Positions 18,242 to 28,509 of a stretch of 64,000 nt of DNA are shown here, in pieces (the first letter of the stretch is position 1; every line of letters starts with the position of its first letter). The stretch comes from Alphaproteobacteria bacterium MarineAlpha12_Bin1. GTDB lineage: Bacteria > Pseudomonadota > Alphaproteobacteria > UBA6615. The stretch spans positions 62,001-126,000 of the forward strand of contig PTJY01000001.1 of the NCBI GenBank assembly GCA_002937505.1, given 5' to 3'. The notes below the pieces were generated by a model, which was not told the DNA's origin, made no database searches, and saw only the letters and a list, made by a program, of their open reading frames with translations. A program made the translations under genes and the position numbers.

Positions 18242-18484
18242 TTATAAGTCTAATGCCCTCGTATAAACTTCTAAAAGTTGCTCCTCATGTATTCTATCAC
18301 TAGGGTCTAACCTTCTCAAACGAACAACCCGCCGGATAGTTTTGGTGTCGAAACCGGCTGACCTTGCCTCTGACATTATAGATCGAATATCAGAATTTAA
18401 GACAGCACGCTCTTCTTCCAACTGTTCAATTCTTTCAACAAAGCCTCTCAAGCGGTCTACTTCTACGCCCCCAGTTTCGACCAT
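18242..18484 (-). CDS. gapR: GapR-family DNA-binding protein (DUF2312)
   Basis: The 80-aa protein matches the GapR/DUF2312 family throughout: RLRGFVERIEQLEEER coiled coil, then IRSIMSEARSAGFDTKTIRRVVRLRRL. In Caulobacter GapR is a nucleoid-associated protein that encircles over-twisted AT-rich DNA and helps replication and topology control. A strong AAGGAGG stands 8 nt before the ATG, suggesting high expression. It is convergent with the oxidoreductase gene (28 bp). Family assignment is confident. Confidence 0.93.
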   Translation of the reverse strand: MVETGGVEVDRLRGFVERIEQLEEERAVLNSDIRSIMSEARSAGFDTKTIRRVVRLRRLDPSDRIHEEQLLEVYTRALDL

Positions 18485-18573
18485 AAAACATCCTCCTTAG
18501 AAATAACTGTTTTTCTATAAATAAGTGTTTAATTTATGGGAAAGTACTTGCGACAAAAAAATGAATGAGAAAT

Positions 18574-18876
18574 CTATTTTTGCTTCTTTGCTTCCATAGC
18601 TGATTTCTGCTCCAAGGTCATTTCGGCCTGGTGTTTATCTTTCCACTCTTGATACGGCATCCCATAAATCATCTCACGAACGGCGTCATAATCCAGATCT
18701 AACCCTTTCTCATCTGCTGCTGATTTGTACCATTTCGAAAGGCAGTTTCTACAAAAATCAGCTAAATTCATTAGGTCAATATTCTGCACCTGAGGATTAT
18801 CTCGCAAATGCTGTACTAAGGTCCTAAATGAGGCTGCCTCAAGTTCAGTTTGGATTTTTGGATCAATATTTGTCAT
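18574..18876 (-). CDS. DUF1244 domain-containing protein
   Basis: This is a 100-aa protein of the DUF1244 family, recognised by TELEAASFRTLVQHLRDN, then NIDLMNLADFCRNCLSKWY and the following MIYGMPYQEWKDKHQ. The two cysteines of CRNC are conserved in the family; the function is unknown. I used the ATG at 18876, which has AGGG close before it and gives the normal N-terminus; an ATG at 18891 would add five residues (MRSRA). It is 89 bp upstream of gapR on the same strand and may be co-transcribed with it. Confidence 0.9.
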   Translation of the reverse strand: MTNIDPKIQTELEAASFRTLVQHLRDNPQVQNIDLMNLADFCRNCLSKWYKSAADEKGLDLDYDAVREMIYGMPYQEWKDKHQAEMTLEQKSAMEAKKQK

Positions 18877-18983
18877 AGCCCTACTTCTCATATGAGTAAT
18901 TTAATTACGTTTTTCTATACTATACATTCAACCATGTTACTTCTCTATTTTCTAGAAATGTAAAACTATTTTCCCTATGGAAA

Positions 18984-20366
18984 TTAGTTAAATTTTTTAT
19001 CAGTTTTTTTTGTAATATGTTCTATCAAATCAATTTGTGAAATTATGCCAATTACCTTGCCTTCGTCTATAACCACTGCAACGTGATCTGATTGAAACAA
19101 AAAATATAACTCTTCAATTCTCGCTTTGGGATAGATTAAACCGCCTATCGGTGCGGCTAATTCACCTGCGCTAGTCTCTTGCTGAACAACTCCTTCGCGA
19201 AGACCTCTAAGTATGTCAGATTCATGTATCATTCCAGTGATCTTACCACCTTCAATCACTGGAATCTGAGACACACTATTGACCCTCATAATTCTTATTA
19301 TCTCTGAGATTTTAGTGTCAGAAAACGCTGTTAGAGGAGATTTATTATTTTCAGTTAATAAATCTTCCACTAAGCCTAAGTCTGGCCCCGTTTCAATTAA
19401 ACCCTGCTCCTTCATCCAGTCATCCGATAGAAACTTGGAAATATATCTATTACCAGAATCACAAAGCGTAACAACAATTGTTTTATTTGGGCCTAACTCT
19501 AGCGCCACTTCTATTGCTGAATGAACTATTGATCCAGAAGATCCTCCACAAAACAATCCTTCCTCACGTAATAACTTTCTGGCCATATCAAAGGATTGCT
19601 TATCATTTACTTGTCTCATTTCATCGACTACAGAAAAATCCATAGCCTCGCACTCGATATCCTCTCCGATACCTTCTACTTTATAAACATATGCAGTTGG
19701 CAAACAGCCTGTGTTGAACAAATGGTAATGAACTGAGCCTAGAGGATCCACACCAATAATCTTTACGTTGGGGGCGTGCTCTTTAAACCAACGACCAACA
19801 CCAGATACTGTTCCTCCTGTGCCGGTACCGCCCATAAAAACGTCTATTTTTCCTCCATTAGTCTGTTCAAAAATCTCCCTTCCTGTAGACAAACGATGAG
19901 CTTCTATATTCCACTCACTATGATATTGGTCTACGTAAAAGGAGCCTGGAGTTTCTGCTGCTATAGCTTTGGCTTTATTAACATAATGTTCCGGAGAATC
20001 TCCTGGCACGTCCGTTGGAGTAATAACAACCTTTGCACCATAAGCCTTCATCATATCTATCTTTTCCTGACTCATTTTATCTGGAAGTGTGAAGATGCAT
20101 TTATATCCTTTCACAGCGGCAACCATTGCTAGACTTTGACCCGTATTACCGGATGTGTTCTCAATTATTGTGCCCCCAGGGCTTAATAAACCCTCTTTTT
20201 CCGCCTTCTCAATTATATAGGTTGCCATTCTGTCTTTTATTGAACCAGTTGGATTCATATACTCACATTTTGCTAGTATTTGAGCAGCTCCGGGCGGAAC
20301 GACTTTATTAAGGCGAACTAGAGGGGTTTGTCCAACCGCATCAATAATATTATCGTAAACATTCAT
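18984..20366 (-). CDS. Cystathionine beta-synthase-like PLP enzyme with CBS domain pair
   Basis: The 460-aa protein has a fold-II PLP domain (1 to about 325) with the cofactor lysine K44 in NPTGSIKDRMA, the substrate loop TSGNTGQS and the phosphate-binding GGTGTGGT. It is followed by two CBS repeats (about 340-455). This is the architecture of cystathionine beta-synthase, which condenses serine with homocysteine; the CBS pair usually binds an adenosyl ligand and regulates activity. The EGIGEDIECEAMDF segment also fits that group rather than plain cysteine synthase. It is a single minus-strand gene with gaps of 107 bp upstream of DUF1244 and 176 bp before the EF-G-like gene. Confidence 0.9.
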   Translation of the reverse strand: MNVYDNIIDAVGQTPLVRLNKVVPPGAAQILAKCEYMNPTGSIKDRMATYIIEKAEKEGLLSPGGTIIENTSGNTGQSLAMVAAVKGYKCIFTLPDKMSQEKIDMMKAYGAKVVITPTDVPGDSPEHYVNKAKAIAAETPGSFYVDQYHSEWNIEAHRLSTGREIFEQTNGGKIDVFMGGTGTGGTVSGVGRWFKEHAPNVKIIGVDPLGSVHYHLFNTGCLPTAYVYKVEGIGEDIECEAMDFSVVDEMRQVNDKQSFDMARKLLREEGLFCGGSSGSIVHSAIEVALELGPNKTIVVTLCDSGNRYISKFLSDDWMKEQGLIETGPDLGLVEDLLTENNKSPLTAFSDTKISEIIRIMRVNSVSQIPVIEGGKITGMIHESDILRGLREGVVQQETSAGELAAPIGGLIYPKARIEELYFLFQSDHVAVVIDEGKVIGIISQIDLIEHITKKTDKKFN

Positions 20367-20542
20367 GTATCAACTCGCATTTTAAATTATCCTGGTACTT
20401 GCATTGAAAATTTTTGCCTTTGTTCTTTAAGGGTATAAGTACACGATTCCCATCCAATTTATCGTATTAAGAAGATACGGCAAAGATTCTACCAGTAATT
20501 CTGAAGGTTCAGTTTAAATATTTAGTAGTAAGCTAATATTAA

Positions 20543-22570
20543 TTACACGATGCTTTCTTGCCTCTGTGTAATCACCATATCAGCTTCACGTCCAGACAAC
20601 TCCTGCAAATGATCAAACTCATAGCGAAAGCTACCTGTACCTTGAGTTAGTGAACGAAGTTCAATTATCAAGTCAGCTATTTCTGCCTGTGGTAGATTCG
20701 CATAGACTGTATCCCAGCCCTTCCAACCCTCTTTAGTATCAAATCCTAAAAGCTGACCTCTTCTCCCACTTACAATCTGATTGACCTTGCTTGTATGGTC
20801 CGAAGGAGTGTCAATCTCAACCTTACATATCGGTTCAAGAAGAATTGGACTACATTTTGGCATACCTTCACGCATTGCAGCTTGGGCAGCCGTTTGAAAA
20901 GCCATATCAGAGGAATCTACCGCATGGTGCTGACCATCAAAAAGACATACTGCTATATCAACTATTGGAAAGCCTAGCGGACCACGATCTAAATATCTAC
21001 GCACGCCTGTCTCTACCGAAGGAATATATTGGCGAGGCACGGTTCCTCCAACAACACGGTTACTAAACTCAAAGCCCTCGCCTCTTGGCCTAGGGCTAAT
21101 TTCTATATGCACGTCTCCAAATTGACCATGCCCGCCACTCTGTTTTTTATGTCGAGCATGCTGTTCCACCTGCTTACGAATTGTTTCCTTATAAGGAACA
21201 CTAGGCCTGCGTGTTTTTACTGAAACATTATATTTTTCTGATAATTGAGCTGTAGAAACAGACAGGTGAATTTCACCTTGGCCATGAAGCACTAACTCAT
21301 GAGTGTCTGCATTATGTTCAATGGAACAGGATGGATCTTCTTCGACAAGCTTAGCTAAGGAGGAAGATAACTTCACTTCATCATCATGTTTTTCGACTTC
21401 TACAGCGACCGAGTAAACAGGTGAAAGAAGACCGTTCCATGAGTTTGAGTTTTCATTGCGCCCTGAGAGAGTCAACACATCTCCTGTTTTAGCTTCCTTT
21501 AATCTCCCTAGAGCGACCACGTCACCAGATACTGCTCCATTAATTTTGGAAGCTTCCGATCCAAACATCCGGAATAATCCACCAACCCGATCTCCTCCCA
21601 TTGAGATCCCATCATTTATTTCTCCAGACCAAACCCTTGCATGGCTTAACTTGCCTGTTTTAGCCTGGCTTGTTTTAAAAACTTCAACAATTGGTTCATT
21701 ATTTATTGAAAACCCCCTTCGTTCAGCAGTTTTATGAGCACTGGGAGCATCGTGACGTAATGACTTCCAGAGTCTGAAGACACCACTCTGTGTTTCCCCA
21801 GCCCCTATCATTACAGGAACAATATTATCAGAAGCCAGGTTCTCTATTAGCTCTCTGTAAACATCTTTTTTATCAGGAACCACATCTTCAAGAAGCTTCT
21901 CTAACAAATCATCATTGAAATCAGCAAGAGATTCCAATAACTCCTGCCTTGCAATCGAATGGCCATCTAAAAGTTCTTCGGGAACTTCAACAACCGTTGA
22001 CGGCTCTCCTTCTTTATATTTGTACGCTCGTTGGCTAATTAGGTCTATATAACCGGCTGTTTTTTCCCCTTCATGTATTGGCAAATGTCTCAGAACCAGA
22101 GGAATATCCGAAACATTCTGTAATGCAGAAATGGTTTCTTCTTGAGAAGATACCGGGTTATCAATTTTATTGATAAAAATCACATGAGGAATAGATCTAT
22201 CGGCGAGAAATTTTAAAATGGGGGACACCACACTTGCTTTACTAGAATCTGACTCAACAACCACAACTGCAATATCTGCAGCCATTAGAGCATTTCGACC
22301 CTCTTGCCAAAACTCTATCGAGCCCGGACAATCAAGTATGGTCCAATCTTCATCCATAAACTGACAATGAGCCACATTAAGTTCAATGCTCATTTGTCGC
22401 TTTCTTGCAACTACTGAGGCATCTCCAACAGTATTTCCCTCTCTTACTGATCCCTTGCGACTAACCGAACCAGTCGCGGCCAACATAGCCTCTAATAAAC
22501 TCGTTTTTCCACTTAAATAGGGACCAACAAGAGCAACGCAACGTGGTCCTGAACCAACAGTGTCAACCAT
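20543..22570 (-). CDS. Elongation factor G-like translational GTPase
   Basis: The 675-aa protein has the EF-G domain order. The G domain has an atypical P-loop GPYLSGKTS instead of AHxDAGKTT, DCPGSIEF in place of DTPGHVDF, and NKID. The second domain, the domain IV segment RHKKQSGGHGQFGDVHIEI and the C-terminal domain follow. This is the divergent EF-G-like paralogue found in many Alphaproteobacteria beside a canonical FusA. Its exact role is not established, and the canonical fusA is not in the window. A GGGGGAT precedes the ATG closely. The changed switch and P-loop residues argue against it being the main translocase. Confidence 0.88.
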   Translation of the reverse strand: MVDTVGSGPRCVALVGPYLSGKTSLLEAMLAATGSVSRKGSVREGNTVGDASVVARKRQMSIELNVAHCQFMDEDWTILDCPGSIEFWQEGRNALMAADIAVVVVESDSSKASVVSPILKFLADRSIPHVIFINKIDNPVSSQEETISALQNVSDIPLVLRHLPIHEGEKTAGYIDLISQRAYKYKEGEPSTVVEVPEELLDGHSIARQELLESLADFNDDLLEKLLEDVVPDKKDVYRELIENLASDNIVPVMIGAGETQSGVFRLWKSLRHDAPSAHKTAERRGFSINNEPIVEVFKTSQAKTGKLSHARVWSGEINDGISMGGDRVGGLFRMFGSEASKINGAVSGDVVALGRLKEAKTGDVLTLSGRNENSNSWNGLLSPVYSVAVEVEKHDDEVKLSSSLAKLVEEDPSCSIEHNADTHELVLHGQGEIHLSVSTAQLSEKYNVSVKTRRPSVPYKETIRKQVEQHARHKKQSGGHGQFGDVHIEISPRPRGEGFEFSNRVVGGTVPRQYIPSVETGVRRYLDRGPLGFPIVDIAVCLFDGQHHAVDSSDMAFQTAAQAAMREGMPKCSPILLEPICKVEIDTPSDHTSKVNQIVSGRRGQLLGFDTKEGWKGWDTVYANLPQAEIADLIIELRSLTQGTGSFRYEFDHLQELSGREADMVITQRQESIV

Positions 22571-22736
22571 ATCATCCCCCTAGAAGACATTATTTACATC
22601 TCTGCACAGTATAAGTGCTTTTTATTTGTTTTTATCGTTCCATTTATTTAGTGGGTGAGTCTAGTGGTAAGACCGATAAAATTTAAAACAAATCATATTT
22701 CTATTAAATTTAAAAAAAGATCCTAAGTTGCATCAA

Positions 22737-23969
<1,233 letters not shown>

Positions 23970-24033
23970 TTAATGAAAATAAACTTCAAAGTGGTTGCAT
24001 ACAAGACTAGAAAAAATACATTTTTTGATTACA

Positions 24034-24047
24034 TACAAATATTTGTA
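24034..24047. promoter_or_regulatory. 14-bp palindrome between the aminotransferase gene and uvrB
   Basis: TACAAATATTTGTA is a perfect 14-bp palindrome, 95 bp upstream of the aminotransferase start and 124 bp upstream of the uvrB start. Outer ACATA (24031-24035) and TATGT (24051-24055) extend the symmetry imperfectly. It could be an operator. It does not match the alphaproteobacterial LexA box (GTTC-N7-GTTC), which I looked for and did not find before uvrB. Confidence 0.3.
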
Positions 24048-24170
24048 AATTATGTGAATATACCTTAGATCTAATTTAAGTTTCGAATAAAAAAATTATA
24101 TAAACCACTATCGCTAATATCTAAAATAGCTAGATAAAACACATAAATGACATAGTCGATTTTACAAAAA

Positions 24171-26261
24171 ATGAAAAATCAAACTACTTCTAAAATTCTA
24201 TCACATCCAGTACGGCAATTTATTGAAGATCACCCTGCTGGAGGCGATCCGGCTATTTTCGACTTGGTGTCTGATTATTTTCCAGCTGGCGATCAACCCC
24301 AAGCAATACAGGGGCTGGTTAGTGGTTTAGAACAAGGTGAACGTGATCAAGTTCTTTTGGGGGTAACAGGCTCTGGTAAAACTTTTACTATGGCTCATAC
24401 TATAGCCAAAACCCAGAGACCCGCTTTAATTTTAGCGCCCAATAAAACATTAGCAGCTCAATTGTACAACGAAATGAAGCGTTTTTTCCCTAATAACGCT
24501 ATAGAATACTTTGTTTCTTACTACGATTATTATCAACCTGAAGCTTATGTGCCAAGATCAGATACCTACATCGAAAAAGAGGCCTCAATCAACGAGCAAA
24601 TTGATCGATTACGACATGCAGCAACAAGGTCACTTTTTGAGAGGCGTGATGTTGTTATAGTAGCTTCAGTCTCGTGCATTTACGGCATAGGAGACGCCGA
24701 ATCCTATTTAAAAATGACACAGTCGTATGCTGTTGGAGATAGGGTTGACAGAAGTGGTGTACTTCGCGATTTAGTGGAACTTCAGTACAAAAGGAATGAT
24801 ACTGATTTTTACCGTGGCACTCTTCGCTCAAGGGGCGATACAATAGAGATATTTCCTGCGCATCTAGAGGACAGGGCATGGCGTCTATCCTTGTTTGGTG
24901 ATGAGATTGAAGCAATCCATGAATTTGATCCCCTCACTGGGGAGAAGATTGAAAGCTTAAACGAGATAAAAGTATTTGCAAATTCCCATTATATTACCCC
25001 TAAACCAACATTAAATCAGGCAACAAAAACTATTAAAGAAGAACTGGTTTCTCGTCTTAGTGAATTGAATAAAAAAAATAAATTACTGGAAGCACAAAGA
25101 TTAGAACAACGTACTAATTTTGATTTAGAGATGATTAAAGCAACTGGATTTTGCGCTGGCATTGAAAATTATTCTCGACATTTAACTGGCCGCAAACCAG
25201 GTGAACCTCCTCCCACTTTATTTGAGTATTTACCTAGTGATGCAATTTTATTTGTCGATGAATCACATATAACTGTTCCACAGATTGGTGGAATGTTTAG
25301 AGGTGATCTTTCTAGAAAAACAACTTTGTCTGAGTTTGGATTTCGTCTGCCTTCATGCATAGATAATCGTCCACTTAAATTTGAAGAATGGTTTGAAATA
25401 CGACCAGACACAATCTATCTGTCTGCCACACCTAGTGAATGGGAGTTAGAACAAAGTGGAGGAGTATTCACCGAACAAATCGTGAGACCAACTGGCCTGA
25501 TTGATCCTGTTTGCATTATTAAACCTGCGGAAACACAGGTGGATGATCTCATCGACGAATGTCGTGCAGTATCTGCCAAAGGAATGCGTGTGCTGGTAAC
25601 AACGTTAACTAAGAGAATGTCAGAAGACTTAACAGAATACATGCACGAACAAGGAATACGAGTTCGCTATATGCACTCTGATATCGAAACATTAGAACGA
25701 ATCGAAATTCTAAGGGACCTAAGGTTAGGTGTTTTTGATGTTTTAGTTGGAATTAACCTGCTTCGAGAGGGACTGGATATTCCTGAATGTGCACTAGTTG
25801 CTATTCTCGATGCAGACAAAGAAGGTTTCTTAAGGTCTAAAACATCTTTAATCCAAACAATAGGTCGAGCAGCAAGAAATATTGATGGTCGTGTAATCTT
25901 ATATGCTGATAAAATTACAGGCAGTTTAAAGTATGCAATGGATGAGACCAATCGAAGGCGTGAAAAACAAAAAGAGTATAACAATCTAAAAAACATCACC
26001 CCAGAATCAGTGCGTAGTAACATGGCAGATATTTTGAATAGTGTTTTTGAACGTGATAGAGTTACTATAAGTACCGGAGATTCTAAAACTCTACATCTTG
26101 TAGGAGATAATCTAAAGACTCATATATTTAATCTTGATAATCGAATGCGAGAAGCTGCAGCTGATCTTGAGTTTGAAGAAGCAGCTCGCATTAGAGATGA
26201 AATTCGCCGACTGGAAGATCAAGAGCTACAACTAATGGATGAAATGAATTCTAACCAATAA
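24171..26261 (+). CDS. uvrB: Excinuclease ABC subunit B
   Basis: The 696-aa UvrB has Walker A in [15 protein letters not shown], the beta-hairpin region [24 protein letters not shown] in the helicase core, helicase motif V/VI ([25 protein letters not shown]) and a C-terminal UVR domain ([20 protein letters not shown]) that contacts UvrC. It is the damage-verifying helicase of nucleotide excision repair. The start [17 protein letters not shown] is followed by [17 protein letters not shown], as usual. The TIM-barrel gene follows after 5 bp and is probably co-transcribed; uvrC lies elsewhere in the window. Confidence 0.97.
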   Translation: MKNQTTSKILSHPVRQFIEDHPAGGDPAIFDLVSDYFPAGDQPQAIQGLVSGLEQGERDQVLLGVTGSGKTFTMAHTIAKTQRPALILAPNKTLAAQLYNEMKRFFPNNAIEYFVSYYDYYQPEAYVPRSDTYIEKEASINEQIDRLRHAATRSLFERRDVVIVASVSCIYGIGDAESYLKMTQSYAVGDRVDRSGVLRDLVELQYKRNDTDFYRGTLRSRGDTIEIFPAHLEDRAWRLSLFGDEIEAIHEFDPLTGEKIESLNEIKVFANSHYITPKPTLNQATKTIKEELVSRLSELNKKNKLLEAQRLEQRTNFDLEMIKATGFCAGIENYSRHLTGRKPGEPPPTLFEYLPSDAILFVDESHITVPQIGGMFRGDLSRKTTLSEFGFRLPSCIDNRPLKFEEWFEIRPDTIYLSATPSEWELEQSGGVFTEQIVRPTGLIDPVCIIKPAETQVDDLIDECRAVSAKGMRVLVTTLTKRMSEDLTEYMHEQGIRVRYMHSDIETLERIEILRDLRLGVFDVLVGINLLREGLDIPECALVAILDADKEGFLRSKTSLIQTIGRAARNIDGRVILYADKITGSLKYAMDETNRRREKQKEYNNLKNITPESVRSNMADILNSVFERDRVTISTGDSKTLHLVGDNLKTHIFNLDNRMREAAADLEFEEAARIRDEIRRLEDQELQLMDEMNSNQ

Positions 26262-26266
26262 ATAAT

Positions 26267-27088
26267 ATGTTAAACATACGTTTCGCACCCAATTTTTACC
26301 ACCTCTTTCTCGAGCTCTCAATTCATGAGAGATTCGCGGCTGCTGCCAAAATTGGTATAGATGCGGTTGAATGGCACTTCCCATATGAAATAGATAAGCA
26401 AGAACTTAAATCTTTACTTGATGAATATGGTATTGAATTTACATACTGTGTCGTTCCACCAGAAAAAATAGATGGATCGTACGTTACTGTCAGAGGATTA
26501 GGTGCACAACCAGGAAAGCAAGAGGAATTTAAAAGATCAGCTGACCTAGCCCTAGAATATATCCACCATTGTGACTTCTACTCTATTAACGTTGGTGCTG
26601 GTCCTATTCCCCAAGGAGAAGAAAAACAGAGATGTTTGGACGTTTATATTGAAAATATAGACTACATATCTACTAATGCCGGCAACCATCGCTGTAAATT
26701 CCTACTAGAGCCTGTATGCGCGCACAGAATAAAGAACTGGCCAATGCAAAAAATGGCTGAGGCTCGGAAAATAGTTAACTCATTGGGAAAAAAGAACGTC
26801 GGATTAGTTTATGATACTTTTCACATGCGTTATGAAGAAACTGGGACTTTAACAGATATAATGGATGAATTTTGGCCATTAATTGGATATTTCCAGATAG
26901 GTAATCCACCCGATCGAAATGAACCAGGCGTTGGTGAACTAGATCTAATTTGGTTGGTCAGAAGAGCTATTCAGAAAGGGTATAAAGGGGCTATCGGAAT
27001 GGAGCTTGATCCTTCCTCGGACACTTGGTCAAGTTTACTATGGATGAATGAATTTGGTTATAAAGTAGATCAGAATAGCCGGCCTTAG
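26267..27088 (+). CDS. Hydroxypyruvate isomerase-like TIM-barrel protein
   Basis: The 273-aa xylose-isomerase-like barrel shows MLNIRFAPNFYHLFLELS, an EWHFPYEID segment, INVGAGPIPQG, LLEPVCAHR, a metal-site VGLVYDTFHM, and IGYFQIGNPPDRNEPGVGELD. The last is characteristic of the hydroxypyruvate isomerase (Hyi) group, which interconverts hydroxypyruvate and tartronate semialdehyde in glyoxylate metabolism. It is 5 bp downstream of uvrB with no obvious functional link. No glyoxylate carboligase gene is nearby, so the substrate is inferred only from the family. Confidence 0.85.
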   Translation: MLNIRFAPNFYHLFLELSIHERFAAAAKIGIDAVEWHFPYEIDKQELKSLLDEYGIEFTYCVVPPEKIDGSYVTVRGLGAQPGKQEEFKRSADLALEYIHHCDFYSINVGAGPIPQGEEKQRCLDVYIENIDYISTNAGNHRCKFLLEPVCAHRIKNWPMQKMAEARKIVNSLGKKNVGLVYDTFHMRYEETGTLTDIMDEFWPLIGYFQIGNPPDRNEPGVGELDLIWLVRRAIQKGYKGAIGMELDPSSDTWSSLLWMNEFGYKVDQNSRP

Positions 27089-27108
27089 AAGCGAGCCAAA
27101 TTGCTTCA

Positions 27109-27134
27109 AAGATAGTTTATTTAAAACTAATCTT
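27109..27134. terminator. Hairpin between convergent hyi-like and peroxiredoxin genes
   Basis: AAGATAGTTT (27109-27118) pairs with AAACT-a-ATCTT (27124-27134) with one bulged base and a 5-nt loop. It occupies the 49-bp gap between two convergent genes and would fold from either strand. The U-tract is poor on both sides, so termination is suggested mainly by position. Confidence 0.35.
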
Positions 27135-27137
27135 AAA

Positions 27138-27665
27138 TTACAATTGGGACTTTTCTAAATAATCCAGAATATTTTGGGGGGAGCTAACTTCGTATGGATC
27201 ATCAGCCGCATTATCTGAAAACCCAGGCTCAACAAATAATTTTTGTACTACGCAATTATCAACTATGGCCGCATACCTCCATGATCTCATACCAAAACCA
27301 AGATTATCTTTCTTAACTAACATTCCCATTTTTCTTGTGAATTCACCTGATCCATCAGGAATAGCGGTAATATTTTTTATATTTAAGCTTTCGAACCACG
27401 AATTCATCACAAATGAATCATTAACAGAAACACAATAAATCCTATCAATTCTAAAAACTTGAAATTTTGAATACAGTTGTTCAAAGCTAGGTAACTGTAG
27501 AGTCGAACATACCGGCGTAAATGCGCCCGGCAAGGAAAACAAAATTGCTTTCGTGTTAGCAAAATAGTGTTCCGTGTCTAAATCTTTCCAGACAAATTCT
27601 GACGTTGTATTTAAATCTTCTCTAACACGAGTTTTAAATATGACCTGAGGTAGTTTACTATTCAT
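27138..27665 (-). CDS. Peroxiredoxin, Prx5/AhpE-like
   Basis: The 175-aa thioredoxin-fold protein has the peroxidatic cysteine C53 in SLPGAFTPVCST and the Prx5-type segments SVNDSFVMNSW, IPDGSGEFTRKMG, and RSWRYAAIVDN. Prx5 members reduce hydrogen peroxide and alkyl peroxides. A second cysteine at C78 (IYCVSVND) is present, so the resolving mechanism is unclear. It begins 16 bp after the unknown 191-aa gene and is probably expressed from that gene's promoter, which carries a Fur box. This suggests induction under iron limitation, which is unusual for a peroxidase. Confidence 0.9.
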   Translation of the reverse strand: MNSKLPQVIFKTRVREDLNTTSEFVWKDLDTEHYFANTKAILFSLPGAFTPVCSTLQLPSFEQLYSKFQVFRIDRIYCVSVNDSFVMNSWFESLNIKNITAIPDGSGEFTRKMGMLVKKDNLGFGMRSWRYAAIVDNCVVQKLFVEPGFSDNAADDPYEVSSPQNILDYLEKSQL

Positions 27666-27681
27666 CGTTTTTTTTCAATCA

Positions 27682-28257
27682 TTAGTTAATAGTTTTGTGG
27701 TTCTGCGATAACAGATCGCTGTCAATAGCTTTACGAGAAACGAGATCAAAATAGTAAGGTCGTATAGGAAAGATAATTCCTTTATTCGCAAATGCTCTAG
27801 AAATTTTTCCCAATAATTTACTCGAAGCCTCAGCTGGAACATCCGACAGATAATTATGTAGAATTTGTCTAACTATCACTTCATGATCTTCTTGATGAAA
27901 CGTAATACAGCCTAATGTAATCAATTCTAGTAATCCGTATTTATCACATCCATGACAGCCGATACTTAGACCAATTGTTGAAAAGCTCACTATCAGATCT
28001 AGACAAAATGCGAAAGCAACATCGACATCACCGTGATCATCAGAGACGATGCCCAAGTCATAAAAAGCCTGTGATATAAGTGGTTGTGGATCAAATTTGT
28101 GATAAGTACTCCTAGCCCAATGTTGCACAGACCAGGACCAAAAGATCTCTGGAGGAGTTTGATCTGCAATAACAAGATGAAAATTACTGCATTCATCATA
28201 ATTCAAACAATTATGATTAAAAGTGTTCCCTTTCGTAGTTTGCATACCAGTGTCCAT
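27682..28257 (-). CDS. Uncharacterised protein, first gene behind a Fur box
   Basis: I do not recognise this 191-aa protein. It has no signal peptide or clear membrane helix. It contains C17, C23, a CHGC motif at 101-104, C117 and many His/Asp residues (DDHGDVD at 73-79, HQEDHE at 121-126). These could bind metal or be redox-active, but that is inference. The segment PPEIFWSWSVQHWARSTYHKFDPQ is aromatic-rich. The start may be the ATG at 28257 or the one at 28245; neither has a strong ribosome binding site. It is followed after 16 bp by the peroxiredoxin gene and preceded by a promoter with a near-perfect Fur box, so it is probably an iron-responsive gene. Codon use looks like its neighbours. 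Confidence 0.75.
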   Translation of the reverse strand: MDTGMQTTKGNTFNHNCLNYDECSNFHLVIADQTPPEIFWSWSVQHWARSTYHKFDPQPLISQAFYDLGIVSDDHGDVDVAFAFCLDLIVSFSTIGLSIGCHGCDKYGLLELITLGCITFHQEDHEVIVRQILHNYLSDVPAEASSKLLGKISRAFANKGIIFPIRPYYFDLVSRKAIDSDLLSQNHKTIN

Positions 28258-28284
28258 ATTTACTAAGTATTTATTCCCAATATA

Positions 28285-28313
28285 TTGATAATGAGAATCA
28301 TTATCATTATCAA
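28285..28313 (-). promoter_or_regulatory. Promoter with embedded Fur box
   Basis: The 19-bp sequence GATAATGAGAATCATTATC (28287-28305, plus strand) matches the classical Fur box GATAATGATAATCATTATC at 18 of 19 positions. A further ATTATC hexamer overlaps at 28306-28311. On the minus strand it lies between a -35-like TTGATA (28313-28308) and a -10-like TATCAA (28290-28285) spaced 17 bp. Transcription would start about 20 bp before the ATG at 28257. Binding there should block RNA polymerase when iron is plentiful. The gltB start is more than 300 bp away on the other side. Confidence 0.75.
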
Positions 28314-28355
28314 GTAAAAAATTAATAATTTTATAATTTATGAATTAATCGATTA

Positions 28356-28395
28356 AAATTAGCCGAAATTAGCCGAAATTAGCCGAAATTAGCCC
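28356..28395. repeat. Four tandem 10-bp repeats upstream of gltB
   Basis: AAATTAGCCG is repeated three times exactly (28356-28385) and a fourth time with its last base changed to C (28386-28395). The 10-bp period puts each copy on the same DNA face. Two inverse copies of the core follow: GGCTAA at 28441-28446 and GCTAATT at 28454-28460. Within the 371 bp between the Fur-box gene and gltB, this looks like an array of sites for one regulator of gltBD. It is not an NtrC-type TGCACC-N5-GGTGCA site. A slipped-strand microsatellite is the alternative. Confidence 0.6.
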
Positions 28396-28509
28396 CTATA
28401 TTGGATTTATTCAATAATCTGCTATTAGTGGAAGTTAATTGGCTAAAGCATGTGCTAATTGACGCAACCTACTGGAAATTAGACATCTTTGCAGCTAGAA
28501 TCAAAGAAC

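Noticed and set aside
22645-22680. tRNA-like D-arm (GTCTAGTGGTAAGAC) between the EF-G-like and aminotransferase genes
   Set aside because: No anticodon arm or T-arm (GGTTCGAATCC type) follows, and the next 60 bp are almost pure A/T.
28473-28493. Possible sigma-54 promoter (GG...GC) before gltB
   Set aside because: The GG and GC pairs are 15 bp apart, not the required 10, and the surrounding bases do not match.
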